From Clostridia bacterium (lineage in GTDB: Bacteria > Bacillota > Clostridia > Oscillospirales > CAG-272): DNA of 35,549 nucleotides. The notes beneath the pieces were generated by a model. The model had not been told where the DNA came from. It saw only the letters and a list, made by a program, of their open reading frames with translations, and made no database searches. Of this stretch, positions 1 to 9,776 are shown in pieces. Numbering within the stretch: position 1 is the first letter of the stretch; the number at the start of each line of letters is the position of its first letter. The DNA lies in NCBI GenBank assembly GCA_017407225.1, contig JAFQWY010000344.1:1-35549 (forward strand), read 5' to 3'. Position numbers and translations under genes: made by a program.

Positions 1-688
1 CGTCGCGGAAGCAGCGTGCGATCTGGATGTAGCGGTCGAAGCCGGAGTACATCAGAAGCTGCTTGTACAGCTGGGGAGACTGGGGCAGAGCGTAGAAATT
101 GCCGGGATGAACACGGCTGGGAACCAGATAGTCTCTTGCGCCTTCGGGAGTGGGCTTGATGAGGCAGGGAGTTTCGATATCAATGAAGCCGTTGTCGGCA
201 AAGTAGTTGCGGGTGATCTTTACGATTTCGGAACGTGCGATGATGTTCTGCTGCAGGTCGGGACGGCGAAGGTCCAGATAACGGTGCTTCAGACGCAGTT
301 CGGGCTTAACGTCGCTCTTTTCAACGATTGCGAAAGGAGGAGTCTGCGCGGTGGTGAGAATCTTGAGAGCGTCAACGTAGATTTCGATCTCGCCGGTGGG
401 AATGTTCTTGTTGATGGCTGCTTCGCCTCTGGAGCGGACAACGCCGTGAGCGGACAGAACGAATTCCGCGCGGATGCCGAATGCCTTGTCGAAGATTTCG
501 CGGTCGGTGCCCTCGTCAAATGCCAGCTGAACAATGCCGGTTCTGTCTCTCAGGTCGATGAAGATCAGGCTGCCCAGGTCGCGCTGTCTCTGGCACCAGC
601 CGGTAACGGTAACTTCTTCGCCGATGTTGGCGGAGGTGAGAGTACCGCAGTAATGGGTTCTCTTATCTGCTTTGGTAAATGATTCCAT
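1..688 (-). CDS. aspS: Aspartyl-tRNA synthetase, N-terminal part (cut by window start)
   Basis: Charges tRNA-Asp with aspartate in the cytoplasm. The minus strand from ATG 686-688 reads MESFTKADKRTHYCGTLTSA and continues with the OB-fold anticodon-binding domain (GWCQRQRDLGSLIFIDLRDR), then KHRYLDLRRP and the start of the class II catalytic core. That core includes TPEGARDYLVPSR, PQSPQLYKQLLM and the motif 2 segment YIQIARCFRD. About 229 codons are present and the C-terminal majority lies outside the window. A GAAAGGA ribosome binding site sits about 8 nt before the ATG, which fixes the start. It follows the MazG-HAD gene on the same strand after 137 nt, so the two may be co-transcribed. Whether it is the discriminating or non-discriminating type (Asn-tRNA charging) cannot be judged from this part. 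Confidence 0.96.
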   Translation of the reverse strand, partial: MESFTKADKRTHYCGTLTSANIGEEVTVTGWCQRQRDLGSLIFIDLRDRTGIVQLAFDEGTDREIFDKAFGIRAEFVLSAHGVVRSRGEAAINKNIPTGEIEIYVDALKILTTAQTPPFAIVEKSDVKPELRLKHRYLDLRRPDLQQNIIARSEIVKITRNYFADNGFIDIETPCLIKPTPEGARDYLVPSRVHPGNFYALPQSPQLYKQLLMYSGFDRYIQIARCFRD

Positions 689-773
689 GATATATCGTCC
701 TTTCGGTTATTTATCTGAGTGATTTATGATTGCATCCGGGATCGGCCGTCATACGGCTTGCCGGATCCGTTCC

Positions 774-790
774 GGTATAATCTTTATACC
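774..790. other. Perfect inverted repeat between MazG-HAD gene and aspS
   Basis: GGTATAA-TCT-TTATACC forms a 7-bp stem with a 3-nt loop in the 137-nt gap upstream of aspS. It has no T-tract, so it is not a clear terminator. A second imperfect GC-rich inverted repeat (GGATC/GATCC with GCCG/CGGC) lies at about 738-770. I found no T-box motif and no convincing promoter in this gap. It may be a processing or stability element in the transcript leading into aspS. Confidence 0.35.
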
Positions 791-825
791 GCACACGACC
801 ACTTCCCTTCAGTGAATTTTTCGTT

Positions 826-1608
826 TTATTCCGCCGCGAGAAGATCGGGCAGATTGATCAGGTCACGAGTCACAAAATCCGCGCCCGCCTTCTGATACAT
901 TGCCTCGCCGAAATGGGTGGGAACCGCAGCGGCAGTCATGCCGGCACGCTTTGCCAGCTTCACGCCTACCACGGAGGAGGTGCATACCACAGCCTCGCCG
1001 GGCTTGATCTCCAGAACCTCGGAAGCCTTTGCAAACGCTTCGGGATAGTGCTGGGAGGAGATAATCAGGTCGAAGGTATCTGCGGAAAGACCTGCGCCGT
1101 TCAGCTTTTCACGGATCTTTGCATCTTCCAGATCGGAGAGCAGAGCCAGCTTCACACCGGTGGTGGAGAGAATTTCCAGCAGTCTCGCAGCCCACGGAAG
1201 CGCCGCATCCTCATGGGTAACGGTTCCTTCCATGTCAAAGATAATCAGTTTCTTCATACAGTTTTCGTACATGGCATCGTTTTCATGCCAGTTCCGTCCC
1301 AAATTTTTCTCATATTTCCGGACATATGCATCGGTGAACTCGTCCGCGGTGATGCTGTAGGATTCCATCATATCGAACAGATACATGAAAGTATCCGCCA
1401 CTTCCTCAACGAAATGGGAACGGACGCTCTCATTGTTCATGATCCCTTCCGCGCCTTTTTTCTTGATGATGGCGATGGCTTCCCCAAGTTCGTCAATGCT
1501 CCAGAGAATGGAGAACGGCGCGTGTTCGGGTGTACGGTTTTCGATCCAGCCCTTTTCTATGGCAAGATCATGCTGCATTTTCAGAAATTCCGAAATTTTC
1601 CCGTCCAT
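826..1608 (-). CDS. MazG-like NTP pyrophosphohydrolase fused to a degenerate HAD-like domain
   Basis: 260 residues starting at MDGKISEFLK, chosen because GAAGGAAG lies about 7 nt upstream. A further ATG at 1650 has no ribosome binding site. Residues 1-110 carry the MazG/all-alpha NTP-PPase signature ExxE (E40, E43) followed by ExxD (E69, D72), expected to bind Mg2+ and hydrolyse a nucleoside triphosphate to the monophosphate and PPi. Residues 118-260 resemble a HAD phosphatase. The nucleophile Asp (D125 in FDMEGT) and motif II Ser (LLSD) are present. The second Asp of DxD is Glu (E127), the motif III Lys-Pro is replaced by HYPEAF, and the motif IV Asp is missing (VVCTSSVVG where VVGDS is usual). 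The two parts are joined directly at CMKKLIIFD with no internal SD. The HAD half may therefore be a binding or regulatory module. The natural substrate is unknown. Confidence 0.8.
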   Translation of the reverse strand: MDGKISEFLKMQHDLAIEKGWIENRTPEHAPFSILWSIDELGEAIAIIKKKGAEGIMNNESVRSHFVEEVADTFMYLFDMMESYSITADEFTDAYVRKYEKNLGRNWHENDAMYENCMKKLIIFDMEGTVTHEDAALPWAARLLEILSTTGVKLALLSDLEDAKIREKLNGAGLSADTFDLIISSQHYPEAFAKASEVLEIKPGEAVVCTSSVVGVKLAKRAGMTAAAVPTHFGEAMYQKAGADFVTRDLINLPDLLAAE

Positions 1609-1771
1609 TGTGTGCTTCCTTCTGTTCTGTCGAATTTTCAGTCCCAACAACGCACGGATGCAGCGGAGGATTCCGAACTTCTGCCCTCTTCGGTCTGTTC
1701 ACCTGCTGTCGGTTTCCGGGGATTTCCGACCCGGATTTCCATAATCCGCGCGGACTCCCACTGATTATATA

Positions 1772-1800
1772 AGTATAGCAAAAACAACAGCAATTATCAA
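1772..1800 (-). promoter_or_regulatory. Sigma-A promoter for the MazG-HAD gene
   Basis: On the minus strand TTGATA (1795-1800), a 17-nt spacer and TATACT (1772-1777), preceded by TGC as an extended -10. Transcription would start near 1765, giving a leader of about 157 nt before the ATG at 1608. The leader can form short hairpins (CGGATT/AATCCG near 1736-1752) but matches no riboswitch I recognise. The 1801-1929 stretch towards the XRE promoter shows nothing else identifiable. Confidence 0.6.
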
Positions 1801-1929
1801 GTGGCAAAGTGTTATTTTTACGAAGAAAACACGGGCAGTATCTTGGTGATTCCGTCGTTATCCGTAGAAGACGGGCGAAAACTAACCCGACGCTGACAGT
1901 TTTCCCGGAAATATTCACCCGGGAAGTTA

Positions 1930-1958
1930 TTGCAAATCCGCCGCACCGGGAGTACAAT
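1930..1958 (+). promoter_or_regulatory. Sigma-A promoter for the XRE regulator gene
   Basis: TTGCAA (1930-1935), a 17-nt spacer and TACAAT (1953-1958). The predicted transcription start near 1965 leaves a leader of about 40 nt containing the AGGAGA ribosome binding site. Confidence 0.6.
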
Positions 1959-2004
1959 ATTACCAGTGAAGCGCTTCATGAATTTATTGGATCAGGAGAA
2001 CGTT

Positions 2005-2538
2005 ATGACAGTTGACCCGAAGAAAACAGGCGAAGTGATAGCCATGCTGAGAAAGAACATGGGTCTTACCCAGAATGAACTGGGTGAACGGCTTTGCGTA
2101 TCTTATCAGGCGGTAAGCAAATGGGAGAGAGGTGAAACTCTTCCTGATGTTGGGATTCTGCCGGATCTGGCATCGGTACTGCGTACTACCGTTGACAATC
2201 TGCTCTCCGGCGGTAAAAAAGCCATGGAATACCGCGGAAAAATCACCGTAGCCGATGCCCGTGAAGCTCTGACCTGCCTGAAACGGATGGGAGAGCTGCT
2301 GGGAGAGGACAATCTTCTCTATGCTGCCGCCATTGACGGAATCAACCAGAAAATGAACACAACCATTGAGGAAGCCTTCCGCAGTGAGAAAATCTTTGAG
2401 TGCTTCACCGCCGAAGCCGTCTGCTCCTCTATCCGTAATGGGTACTATGCGGATCTCACGGATATCCGGAACAACATGAAGCATGAAAAATTCCGTGACT
2501 TTGTGCTGGCATACGCGGAAGAGCACGGAATGGTGTAA
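2005..2538 (+). CDS. XRE-family helix-turn-helix transcriptional regulator
   Basis: 177 residues. The start at MTVDPKKTGE is set by AGGAGA 7 nt upstream; an in-frame ATG further upstream has no comparable site. Residues 8-65 form a Cro/C1-type HTH (IAMLRKNMGLTQNELGERL, then VSYQAVSKWERGETLPD), the form common in Firmicutes regulators. The C-terminal 110 residues (MEYRGKITVADAREALTCLK onward) are helical and show no enzymatic motif. The layout resembles stand-alone XRE regulators with an uncharacterised C-terminal domain. The target genes are unknown. The divergent MazG-HAD gene and the gene itself are the simplest candidates because their promoters lie within 130 nt of each other. Confidence 0.88.
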   Translation: MTVDPKKTGEVIAMLRKNMGLTQNELGERLCVSYQAVSKWERGETLPDVGILPDLASVLRTTVDNLLSGGKKAMEYRGKITVADAREALTCLKRMGELLGEDNLLYAAAIDGINQKMNTTIEEAFRSEKIFECFTAEAVCSSIRNGYYADLTDIRNNMKHEKFRDFVLAYAEEHGMV

Positions 2539-2554
2539 CCGCTGAATAAAGATG

Positions 2555-2586
2555 AACCGACCTGTACAAACGCACGGGTCGGTTTT
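2555..2586 (+). terminator. Intrinsic terminator of the XRE gene
   Basis: AACCGACC (2555-2562) pairs with GGTCGGTT (2577-2584), 8 bp, ending in TTTT. It lies between two converging genes and may also serve the NUDIX gene on the other strand, although the T-tract on that side is poor. Confidence 0.75.
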
Positions 2587-2596
2587 CTGATTGTTT

Positions 2597-3049
2597 TCAT
2601 CGGTCAGAAACAGATCCGAACACCTGCTCCAGTGCCCAGTTCTGCATTTCCGCAAACATTCTGCCCCTGAGTTCATCGTAATCCATCCAGAGGAAGGTGT
2701 GATCCTTTTCCGAAGATTCCGCAGTTTTTTCAAGCAGTCTGCCCGCATAATAGGTCTGTACCGGGTGGAAACAGCCGATCACCGGATGCCTGCAGTACGT
2801 CTCGGCGGAACAGATTTTTTCGCCCACAGAAACCGTATATCCCGCTTCTTCCAGACATTCCCGAACAATACACAGAGAATGGCTTTCCTCGTTCTCAAGA
2901 CCGCCGCCGAGGAAAAAATACCCTTTCGGTGTCCTGACAACCCCGACCCGGCCATTCTGCACCGGAATCAGATAGGCGCCTTCCCTGTCCGTGTACACAG
3001 CATCCTCTTTTTCACCGAAAACGCCGTGCAGTCTTCCGTTGTTTGCCAT
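2597..3049 (-). CDS. NUDIX hydrolase
   Basis: 150 residues with a full NUDIX box GX5EX7REXXEEXG in GGLENEESHSLCIVRECLEE followed by AGY, which binds Mg2+ and hydrolyses a nucleoside diphosphate linked to another group. The flanking sequence (AYLIPVQNGRVGVVRTPKGYFFLGGG) is typical of small housecleaning NUDIX proteins. The substrate cannot be read from the sequence. The gene begins 9 nt after the amidohydrolase stop on the same strand, so the two are likely one transcript. No strong ribosome binding site precedes the ATG, which suggests translational coupling. Confidence 0.9.
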   Translation of the reverse strand: MANNGRLHGVFGEKEDAVYTDREGAYLIPVQNGRVGVVRTPKGYFFLGGGLENEESHSLCIVRECLEEAGYTVSVGEKICSAETYCRHPVIGCFHPVQTYYAGRLLEKTAESSEKDHTFLWMDYDELRGRMFAEMQNWALEQVFGSVSDR

Positions 3050-3058
3050 CGTGCCGGA

Positions 3059-4204
3059 TCAGCCCACAGCTTTCACGCCGTCCAGATATACGGCTACAAT
3101 CTTCGTGGAGCTGACCAGTGCATCGCCGTCCGCCAGAACGATATCCGCATCCTTGCCGGCTTCCAGGGACCCTACTCTGTCCGCGATGCCGATGTGTTCA
3201 GCCGGATTGATGGTGATCGCCTGCAGAGCATCGAAGGGATCCATGCCGGCTTTGATGGCAAGTCCTGCACAGAGGGGCAGATATTCCTGCTGGATCACGG
3301 GGCTGTCGGTGATGATGCTGACCTTCACGCCTGCCTTGGCCAGAATGCCCGGGGTCTCGAAGGTCTTATTGATCAGCTCGATCTTGCTGGCGCTGGTGAG
3401 AGTGGGACCGATTGCCACGGGATATCCCGCACGGACCAGCTCCTTCACGATCAGGTGTCCTTCGGTACAATGCTCGATGGTCAGCTTCACGCCGAATTCC
3501 TTCGCAATACGGATGGCGGTGCAGATATCGTCGGCACGGTGAGCGTGAGCCTTCAGGGGAATCTCGCCCCGGATCACGGGCACCAGTGCTTCCAGCTTCA
3601 TGTCGAATCCGGGTTTCTTTGAGGGATCTTCTTCGGCCGCTGTAAGCTTCGCTTCGTATTCCTTGGCCTTGAACAGCATCTCACGCAGTTTTGCGGCTGT
3701 GGTCATTCTGGCGGATACTCCCTTGGAGGCATAGCATCTCTTGGGATTCTCACCGAACGCGCACTTCATGGCCGCCGTCTGCTTCACGCACATATCATCC
3801 ACGCAGGTGCCGTTCATCTTCACTGCCATGAAGCTGCCCCCGATGACGTTGGCACTGCCGGGTCCGGTGCAGACCGTGGTAACACCGGCTGAGAGAGCCA
3901 TGGGAATGGCAAGATCCTGGGGATTGAAGCTGTCGATGGCGCGGAGGTGGGGTGTGATGGGATCGTTTCCTTCGTTGTAGTCGTGACCGACCTGGCCCAG
4001 ACCGTAGTTGTCCAGACCGATGTGACCGTGTGCTTCCACAAATCCGGGATACACTCTCAGCCCGGAGGCATCCACCACTTCTTCCCCGTCGGCGGGGACA
4101 AGATCCTGTGCGATCTCGGCGATTTTTCCGTCGGTTACCCGGATGTCGGCAATGTAGGGATCTCTGTGAACGGCGTCGTATACGGTTCCGTTTCTGATAA
4201 GCAT
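3059..4204 (-). CDS. Metal-dependent amidohydrolase (imidazolonepropionase-like family)
   Basis: 381 residues from MLIRNGTVYD, start set by AGAGGAGAG about 7 nt upstream. The N- and C-terminal parts form the composite beta-domain of this family (MLIRNGTVYD, then GSLEAGKDADIVLADGD). The TIM-barrel metal site is seen as HxH (H59, H61 in VEAHGHIG), with later His residues in KAHAHRADD and IEHCTEGH and an Asp in SIITDSPV. The protein would hydrolyse a C-N bond in a cyclic or linear amide. Relatives annotated as imidazolonepropionase, prolidase-like or adenine deaminase-like share these features, and hut-pathway neighbours are absent, so the substrate stays open. It is cytoplasmic, with no signal peptide. 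Confidence 0.88.
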   Translation of the reverse strand: MLIRNGTVYDAVHRDPYIADIRVTDGKIAEIAQDLVPADGEEVVDASGLRVYPGFVEAHGHIGLDNYGLGQVGHDYNEGNDPITPHLRAIDSFNPQDLAIPMALSAGVTTVCTGPGSANVIGGSFMAVKMNGTCVDDMCVKQTAAMKCAFGENPKRCYASKGVSARMTTAAKLREMLFKAKEYEAKLTAAEEDPSKKPGFDMKLEALVPVIRGEIPLKAHAHRADDICTAIRIAKEFGVKLTIEHCTEGHLIVKELVRAGYPVAIGPTLTSASKIELINKTFETPGILAKAGVKVSIITDSPVIQQEYLPLCAGLAIKAGMDPFDALQAITINPAEHIGIADRVGSLEAGKDADIVLADGDALVSSTKIVAVYLDGVKAVG

Positions 4205-4244
4205 AATTTTCTCTCCTCTGCATGATTTTTTATGATTTGCTTTC

Positions 4245-4273
4245 ATTATACTATAAATTCACTCGTTTTACAA
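4245..4273 (-). promoter_or_regulatory. Sigma-A promoter for the amidohydrolase-NUDIX pair
   Basis: On the minus strand TTGTAA (4268-4273), a 17-nt spacer and a perfect TATAAT (4245-4250), about 40 nt upstream of the start codon. Confidence 0.75.
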
Positions 4274-4337
4274 CGCATATTCTGAATTTTTCACAAATCC
4301 GGACAGGACTGCGCCTTCATTCTTCACAGGATTGCTA

Positions 4338-4366
4338 TTGTAATTACTTCCGCTGTATGATAAAAT
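4338..4366 (+). promoter_or_regulatory. Sigma-A promoter for the aminotransferase-ppa-obg direction
   Basis: TTGTAA (4338-4343), a 17-nt spacer and TAAAAT (4361-4366). It diverges from the amidohydrolase promoter, with about 65 nt between the two -35 boxes. AAAGGAG lies about 12 nt before the ATG at 4410. Confidence 0.65.
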
Positions 4367-4409
4367 ATCTCTGTATCGTTAATTTGAATCAAAGGAGTAA
4401 ATACTATAT

Positions 4410-5603
4410 ATGGAATACAGAATTTCCGACAAACTTGCTGCGCTCAAGCCGTCCGCGATCCGTGAGATTTTCAAGTCTCTCTCCGATCCCACCATCATCT
4501 CCTTCGCTGCGGGCAATCCCTCCCCCCTGTCCTTCCCGGCTGACGAACTGGGCGAAATCTCCGCCGATATCTTTAAAAATCAGTCCGCGCTGGCGCTCCA
4601 GTACGGCATCACCGAAGGCTATCCGCCGCTCCGTCAGGCGGTTTCCGCAAGAATCCTTGATAAGTTCGGCATCGGTTCCGACAATGACGAAACCATCATC
4701 ACCACCGGCGGTCAGCAGGGAATCGAGCTGCTCTGCAAGGCTCTCTGCAACTAAGGAGACGCTGTCATCTGCGAAAATCCCTCCTTCATCGGTGCGCTGA
4801 ACGCATTCCGCTCCAACGGTGCTGAAACCATCGGTGTTCCCCTCCGCGAAGACGGTATTGACACCGCTGTTCTGGAAGAAACTCTCAAGAACACCCCCAA
4901 CGCGAAAATTCTCTATCTCATCCCCACCTTCCAGAATCCCGCAGGCACCACCTCCACTCTGGAGAACCGCAAGGCAGTTTACGAGCTGGCCAAGAAGTAC
5001 GGCATCGTAATTCTGGAAGACAACCCCTACGGCGAGCTCCGTTTTGCCGGCGAAAATGTGCCCACCTACAAGTCTTTTGACACCGAAGGTCTGGTGGTTT
5101 ACTGCTCCTCCTTCTCCAAGATTCTCTCCGCAGGCATGCGTGTGGGCTTCGTCTGCGGTCCCCGTGATCTGATCCAGAAGATGGTTGTTGCCAAGCAGGT
5201 GGAAGACGTTCATACCAACCAGTTCTTCCAGATGCTCTGCCACCGCTACATGACCGAATATGATCTGGATGCACACATCGCAAAGATCCGCGCGCTCTAC
5301 AAGTCCAAGTGCGATCTGATGCTCTCCGAGCTTGACAAGAATATGCCCAAGTGCGTCAGGTACACCCGTCCCGAAGGCGGTCTGTTCCTGTGGTGCACTC
5401 TCCCGGACGGTGCCGACTCCGCTCCCTTCATCAAGGCTGCACTGGAAAAGAAGGTTGCCGTTGTTCCCGGAACCGCGTTCAACTGCGACACCGAAGCGAA
5501 ATCCGACTCCTTCCGTCTCAACTACTCCATGCCCTCCGACGAAGACATCGTACGCGGCATCAGGATTCTCTCCGATCTTGCAAGAGAAATGTACGGCGAA
5601 TGA
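4410..5603 (+). pseudogene. PLP-dependent class I/II aminotransferase interrupted by one in-frame TAA
   Basis: The frame from ATG 4410 (after AAAGGAG) encodes a 397-codon fold-type I aminotransferase of the LysN/MocR-catalytic-domain kind. Features are SFAAGNPSPLSFP, the ITEGYPPLR loop, ITTGGQQGIELL, IPTFQNPAGT, LEDNPYGELRF, the PLP-binding Lys237 in SSFSKILSAGMRVGF, and LNYSMPSDEDI. Codon 115 (4752-4754) is TAA, in the context LLCKALCN-stop-GDAVICENPSF, where relatives normally have an acidic or polar residue before GD. Everything after the stop remains in the same frame and looks intact, so a single base change explains it. No good restart site follows the stop. GTG 5058 is the start of the longest downstream open frame but would remove a third of the protein. 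It could be a real recent nonsense mutation, a sequencing or assembly error, or readthrough. TAA is a normal stop elsewhere in this window. Confidence 0.85.
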
Positions 5604-5628
5604 TCGTCTGTAACCAAAATATCCAAAG

Positions 5629-5694
5629 AAAGGACCGGGCACCGTTCCAACGGCTTCGTCAGACAGAATGCGAAGACCGGGTGCCTCACTGCAA

Positions 5695-5697
<3 letters not shown>
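5629..5697 (+). promoter_or_regulatory. SD sequence separated from the ppa start codon by a hairpin
   Basis: A strong AAAGGA (5629-5634) lies about 60 nt before the ppa ATG (5695), and nothing like an SD lies closer. The intervening bases fold: GGCACC (5638-5643) with GGTGCC (5680-5685), CGG (5651-5653) with CCG (5677-5679), and CTTCG (5654-5658) with CGAAG (5671-5675), giving a 12-nt loop. The fold would bring the SD to about 12 nt from the ATG. No alternative start codon is in frame at the usual spacing from the SD. An ATG at 5668 is in frame but sits in the hairpin loop without an SD. Confidence 0.5.
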
Positions 5698-7592
<1,895 letters not shown>

Positions 7593-7624
7593 TTCACTTC
7601 CATCAATTATACGAGGTATCAATC

Positions 7625-8335
7625 ATGCTTACTGAACTGAAAAAACAGGTTTACGAAGCCAATATGGCAATCCAGCGTCACAAGCTGGCGATCTTCACCT
7701 GGGGCAATGTATCCGGAATTGACCGCTCCAAGGGTCTGGTAGTCATCAAGCCCAGCGGCGTGGAATACGATGCCCTCTCCCCCATTGACCTTCCCGTCAT
7801 CGACGTGGCTACCGGCCGTGTGGTGGAAGGCGACCTGAATCCCTCCTCCGATACCCCCACTCATCTGGAAATCTACCGCCGATTCAAGGATGTCGGCGGC
7901 GTAACCCACACCCACTCCGAATGGGCGACCATCTACGCTCAGGCCGGAAGATCCATCCGTCCCTACGGCACCACCCACGCGGACTACTTCGGCGGCGAAA
8001 TCCCCTGCACCCGTCCTATGACCGCGGAAGAAATCACCGGCAAATACGAACTGGAAACCGGCCGCGTAATCTGCGAAACCTTCGAGAAGCTGAACATTGA
8101 TCCCATGCACATTCCCGCGGTTCTGGTTCACAGCCACGGTCCCTTCACCTGGGGCAAGGATGCCATGAAGTCCGTGGAGACTGCAATCACCCTCGACTAT
8201 GTGGCTCGTCTGGCATATTACACCGAAAGCCTGACCGGGATTCAGAACAAACCCAACATGGACAACACCCTGCTCCACAAGCACTTCGACCGCAAGCACG
8301 GCAAGAATGCCTACTACGGACAGAAGAGAAAATGA
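7625..8335 (+). CDS. araD: L-ribulose-5-phosphate 4-epimerase
   Basis: 236 residues of the class II aldolase family. Interconverts L-ribulose-5-P and D-xylulose-5-P, the last step of arabinose entry into the pentose phosphate pathway. The match to characterised AraD is detailed: TWGNVSGIDR, VIKPSGVEYD, PSSDTPTHLEIY, THTHSEWATI (zinc His pair), GTTHADYFGGEIPCTRPMT, VLVHSHGPFTWGKD and LLHKHFDRKHG. GAGGT precedes the ATG by about 8 nt. No araA, araB or araR is nearby. The gene follows obg after 32 nt and overlaps the next, unrecognised gene by 4 nt. Confidence 0.95.
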   Translation: MLTELKKQVYEANMAIQRHKLAIFTWGNVSGIDRSKGLVVIKPSGVEYDALSPIDLPVIDVATGRVVEGDLNPSSDTPTHLEIYRRFKDVGGVTHTHSEWATIYAQAGRSIRPYGTTHADYFGGEIPCTRPMTAEEITGKYELETGRVICETFEKLNIDPMHIPAVLVHSHGPFTWGKDAMKSVETAITLDYVARLAYYTESLTGIQNKPNMDNTLLHKHFDRKHGKNAYYGQKRK

Positions 8336-9450
8336 CTGATCTTTCACGCTCCGTTGATTTCCTGCTGGAAAACGGCGGGGATCTTCTGAAATTCCGTCTG
8401 CACCATGACATTCTCCATGATCTGACAGCGGATGAGGAATCCGCATGGCTTGAGAAAATCATGGCGGAGACGGATTATCCGCTGCTGCTGACCCATGTAC
8501 ACGACACCGGATATATCGGCAAGGGCGCCCATTCCTGGGATAAATTCAAGGATTCCTATCTGGATGACGGTGAAGCGGCGGCGCGGTTTCTGGAAGCACT
8601 GCGGATTCCCCGTGACAATCCGGTTGTGGTGAATTTCGTGAAAGCCCTGCGGGACGATGCCGTTCTGGAACAGGAATTCTCCTACTACAATCCCGAAAAG
8701 GCGCGTTTCAGAAACCGGAATCTGGGGCTGAACAGCGGCTCCACGCTTGGCGTTCTGCTGTACACCATGCAGGCGATGCTGGGGTACGGCGATGAGCCGG
8801 AAGTGAAACCGTTCGTGGACTGTTCCTGGCGGGCGTTCACCTCCCTGCTGGATATTCAGTCCGTGGATGACATCACCGATTACAACCCGAACCTGAAGCG
8901 GAAATACAACTATCCCACCATCACGCCTGATACATACTTCCCCTGTCAGTACCATCTGGAAACTCTGGCACGCACCAACTCATGGCGGACACCGGAATCT
9001 GTGGATACGCTTGCCAAGGCCATCAATCACCATGCCGTGGTTACAAAGGACTGCAAAGGCTTCGCGGTAAAGATGGACGGAAAACAGGTTGGCCCCGGAT
9101 GGGCATATATGTCACCGTTCCTGCCGGTTCTGCCACACAGTCAGGCTCCCAATCAGCGGAAAACTCTGACAAACCTGGCCATGTGCGTGGGGGACCGTGC
9201 GGATGTTGTCCGTCAGTCTCGAGAAATACTCGCGGAAACCATGGCACCGGACGGCGTGTTCCGGGTGGAATTTGAGTCCGCGTACCAGAAAAAGGGCTTC
9301 AGGTCCAATCTGAGACTGGGACACCCCTATGCGGAAATCGGACTGGAGCGGAATTACCGGAAGGACACCGCAATCTGGTGCGATCTGACGTTCTGGGCTG
9401 TGGAATTCCTGTATCTGATGGAACAGAACAGCCGAAAGGAGCTGCCATGA
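8332..9450 (+). CDS. Uncharacterised protein, probably an all-alpha toroid
   Basis: 372 residues that I cannot assign to a named family. The ATG overlaps the araD stop (ATGA) and GAAGAG lies just upstream, so translation is coupled to araD. The sequence lacks a signal peptide and membrane spans. It is rich in Trp, His and Tyr and alternates helical stretches with short loops (FRLHHDILHDL, HDTGYIGKGAHSWDKF, YFPCQYHLETLARTNSW, SVDTLAKAINH). That pattern recalls alpha/alpha-toroid proteins such as terpene-cyclase-like or prenyltransferase-like folds. The likeness is only structural intuition. No metal-binding or Walker motif is evident. Coupling to araD suggests a link to sugar metabolism, but this is not shown. 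Confidence 0.75.
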   Translation: MTDLSRSVDFLLENGGDLLKFRLHHDILHDLTADEESAWLEKIMAETDYPLLLTHVHDTGYIGKGAHSWDKFKDSYLDDGEAAARFLEALRIPRDNPVVVNFVKALRDDAVLEQEFSYYNPEKARFRNRNLGLNSGSTLGVLLYTMQAMLGYGDEPEVKPFVDCSWRAFTSLLDIQSVDDITDYNPNLKRKYNYPTITPDTYFPCQYHLETLARTNSWRTPESVDTLAKAINHHAVVTKDCKGFAVKMDGKQVGPGWAYMSPFLPVLPHSQAPNQRKTLTNLAMCVGDRADVVRQSREILAETMAPDGVFRVEFESAYQKKGFRSNLRLGHPYAEIGLERNYRKDTAIWCDLTFWAVEFLYLMEQNSRKELP

Positions 9451-9719
9451 AAACTGCACGGATTACCGGGCTGATTCTTCTCGGAATCTCCCTGCTGTTC
9501 ACCCTTTCCCTGACTCTCAACTACATCGGAGCCGTCAGTCCCGCTGAAATCAATGACGGTCTGACCCTCCGCGGCGGTCTTCTCACATTCCTCGTCTTCG
9601 GGGATGACGGATGGACACCGGAAGGATTCTACCGCGCCTTCCTTATCTCCCTGCAGATTTCGGTATACCTGGGAATCGCCAATATCGCACTTGCCGTGAT
9701 TGAGCGGCTGAAAAAATAA
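9447..9719 (+). CDS. Small membrane protein of unknown function
   Basis: 90 residues from MKTARITGLI. The ATG overlaps the previous stop by 4 nt and a strong AAAGGAG lies 7 nt upstream inside that gene, which decides this start over longer in-frame versions. Two hydrophobic stretches (about residues 8-29 and 62-86) suggest two membrane spans joined by a polar loop (SPAEINDGLTLRGG and GDDGWTPEG). It is the last gene before the terminator at 9729. It may be a partner of the preceding unknown protein. Confidence 0.75.
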   Translation: MKTARITGLILLGISLLFTLSLTLNYIGAVSPAEINDGLTLRGGLLTFLVFGDDGWTPEGFYRAFLISLQISVYLGIANIALAVIERLKK

Positions 9720-9728
9720 CATAACAAA

Positions 9729-9771
9729 ACGGATGACCCGTCATGTTTGACAAGTCATCCGTTGTTTTTTT
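9729..9771 (+). terminator. Intrinsic terminator ending the araD-side transcript
   Basis: ACGGATGAC (9729-9737) pairs with GTCATCCGT (9754-9762), a perfect 9-bp stem, followed by eight T. It separates converging genes. On the minus strand a shorter run (GTTTT) follows, so it may work both ways. Confidence 0.88.
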
Positions 9772-9776
9772 GTGAA

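Noticed and set aside
689-825. Possible T-box or riboswitch upstream of aspS
   Set aside because: No T-box core, AGTA loop or terminator with T-tract is present. Only two inverted repeats are seen.
2591-3622. 343-codon plus-strand frame across the NUDIX and amidohydrolase genes
   Set aside because: It spans two real minus-strand genes with intact motifs and has no ribosome binding site.
4752-4754. Reassigned stop codon or programmed recoding at the TAA
   Set aside because: TAA ends several intact genes here (for example ppa and aroF), and no stem-loop typical of recoding was seen. Mutation or error is simpler.
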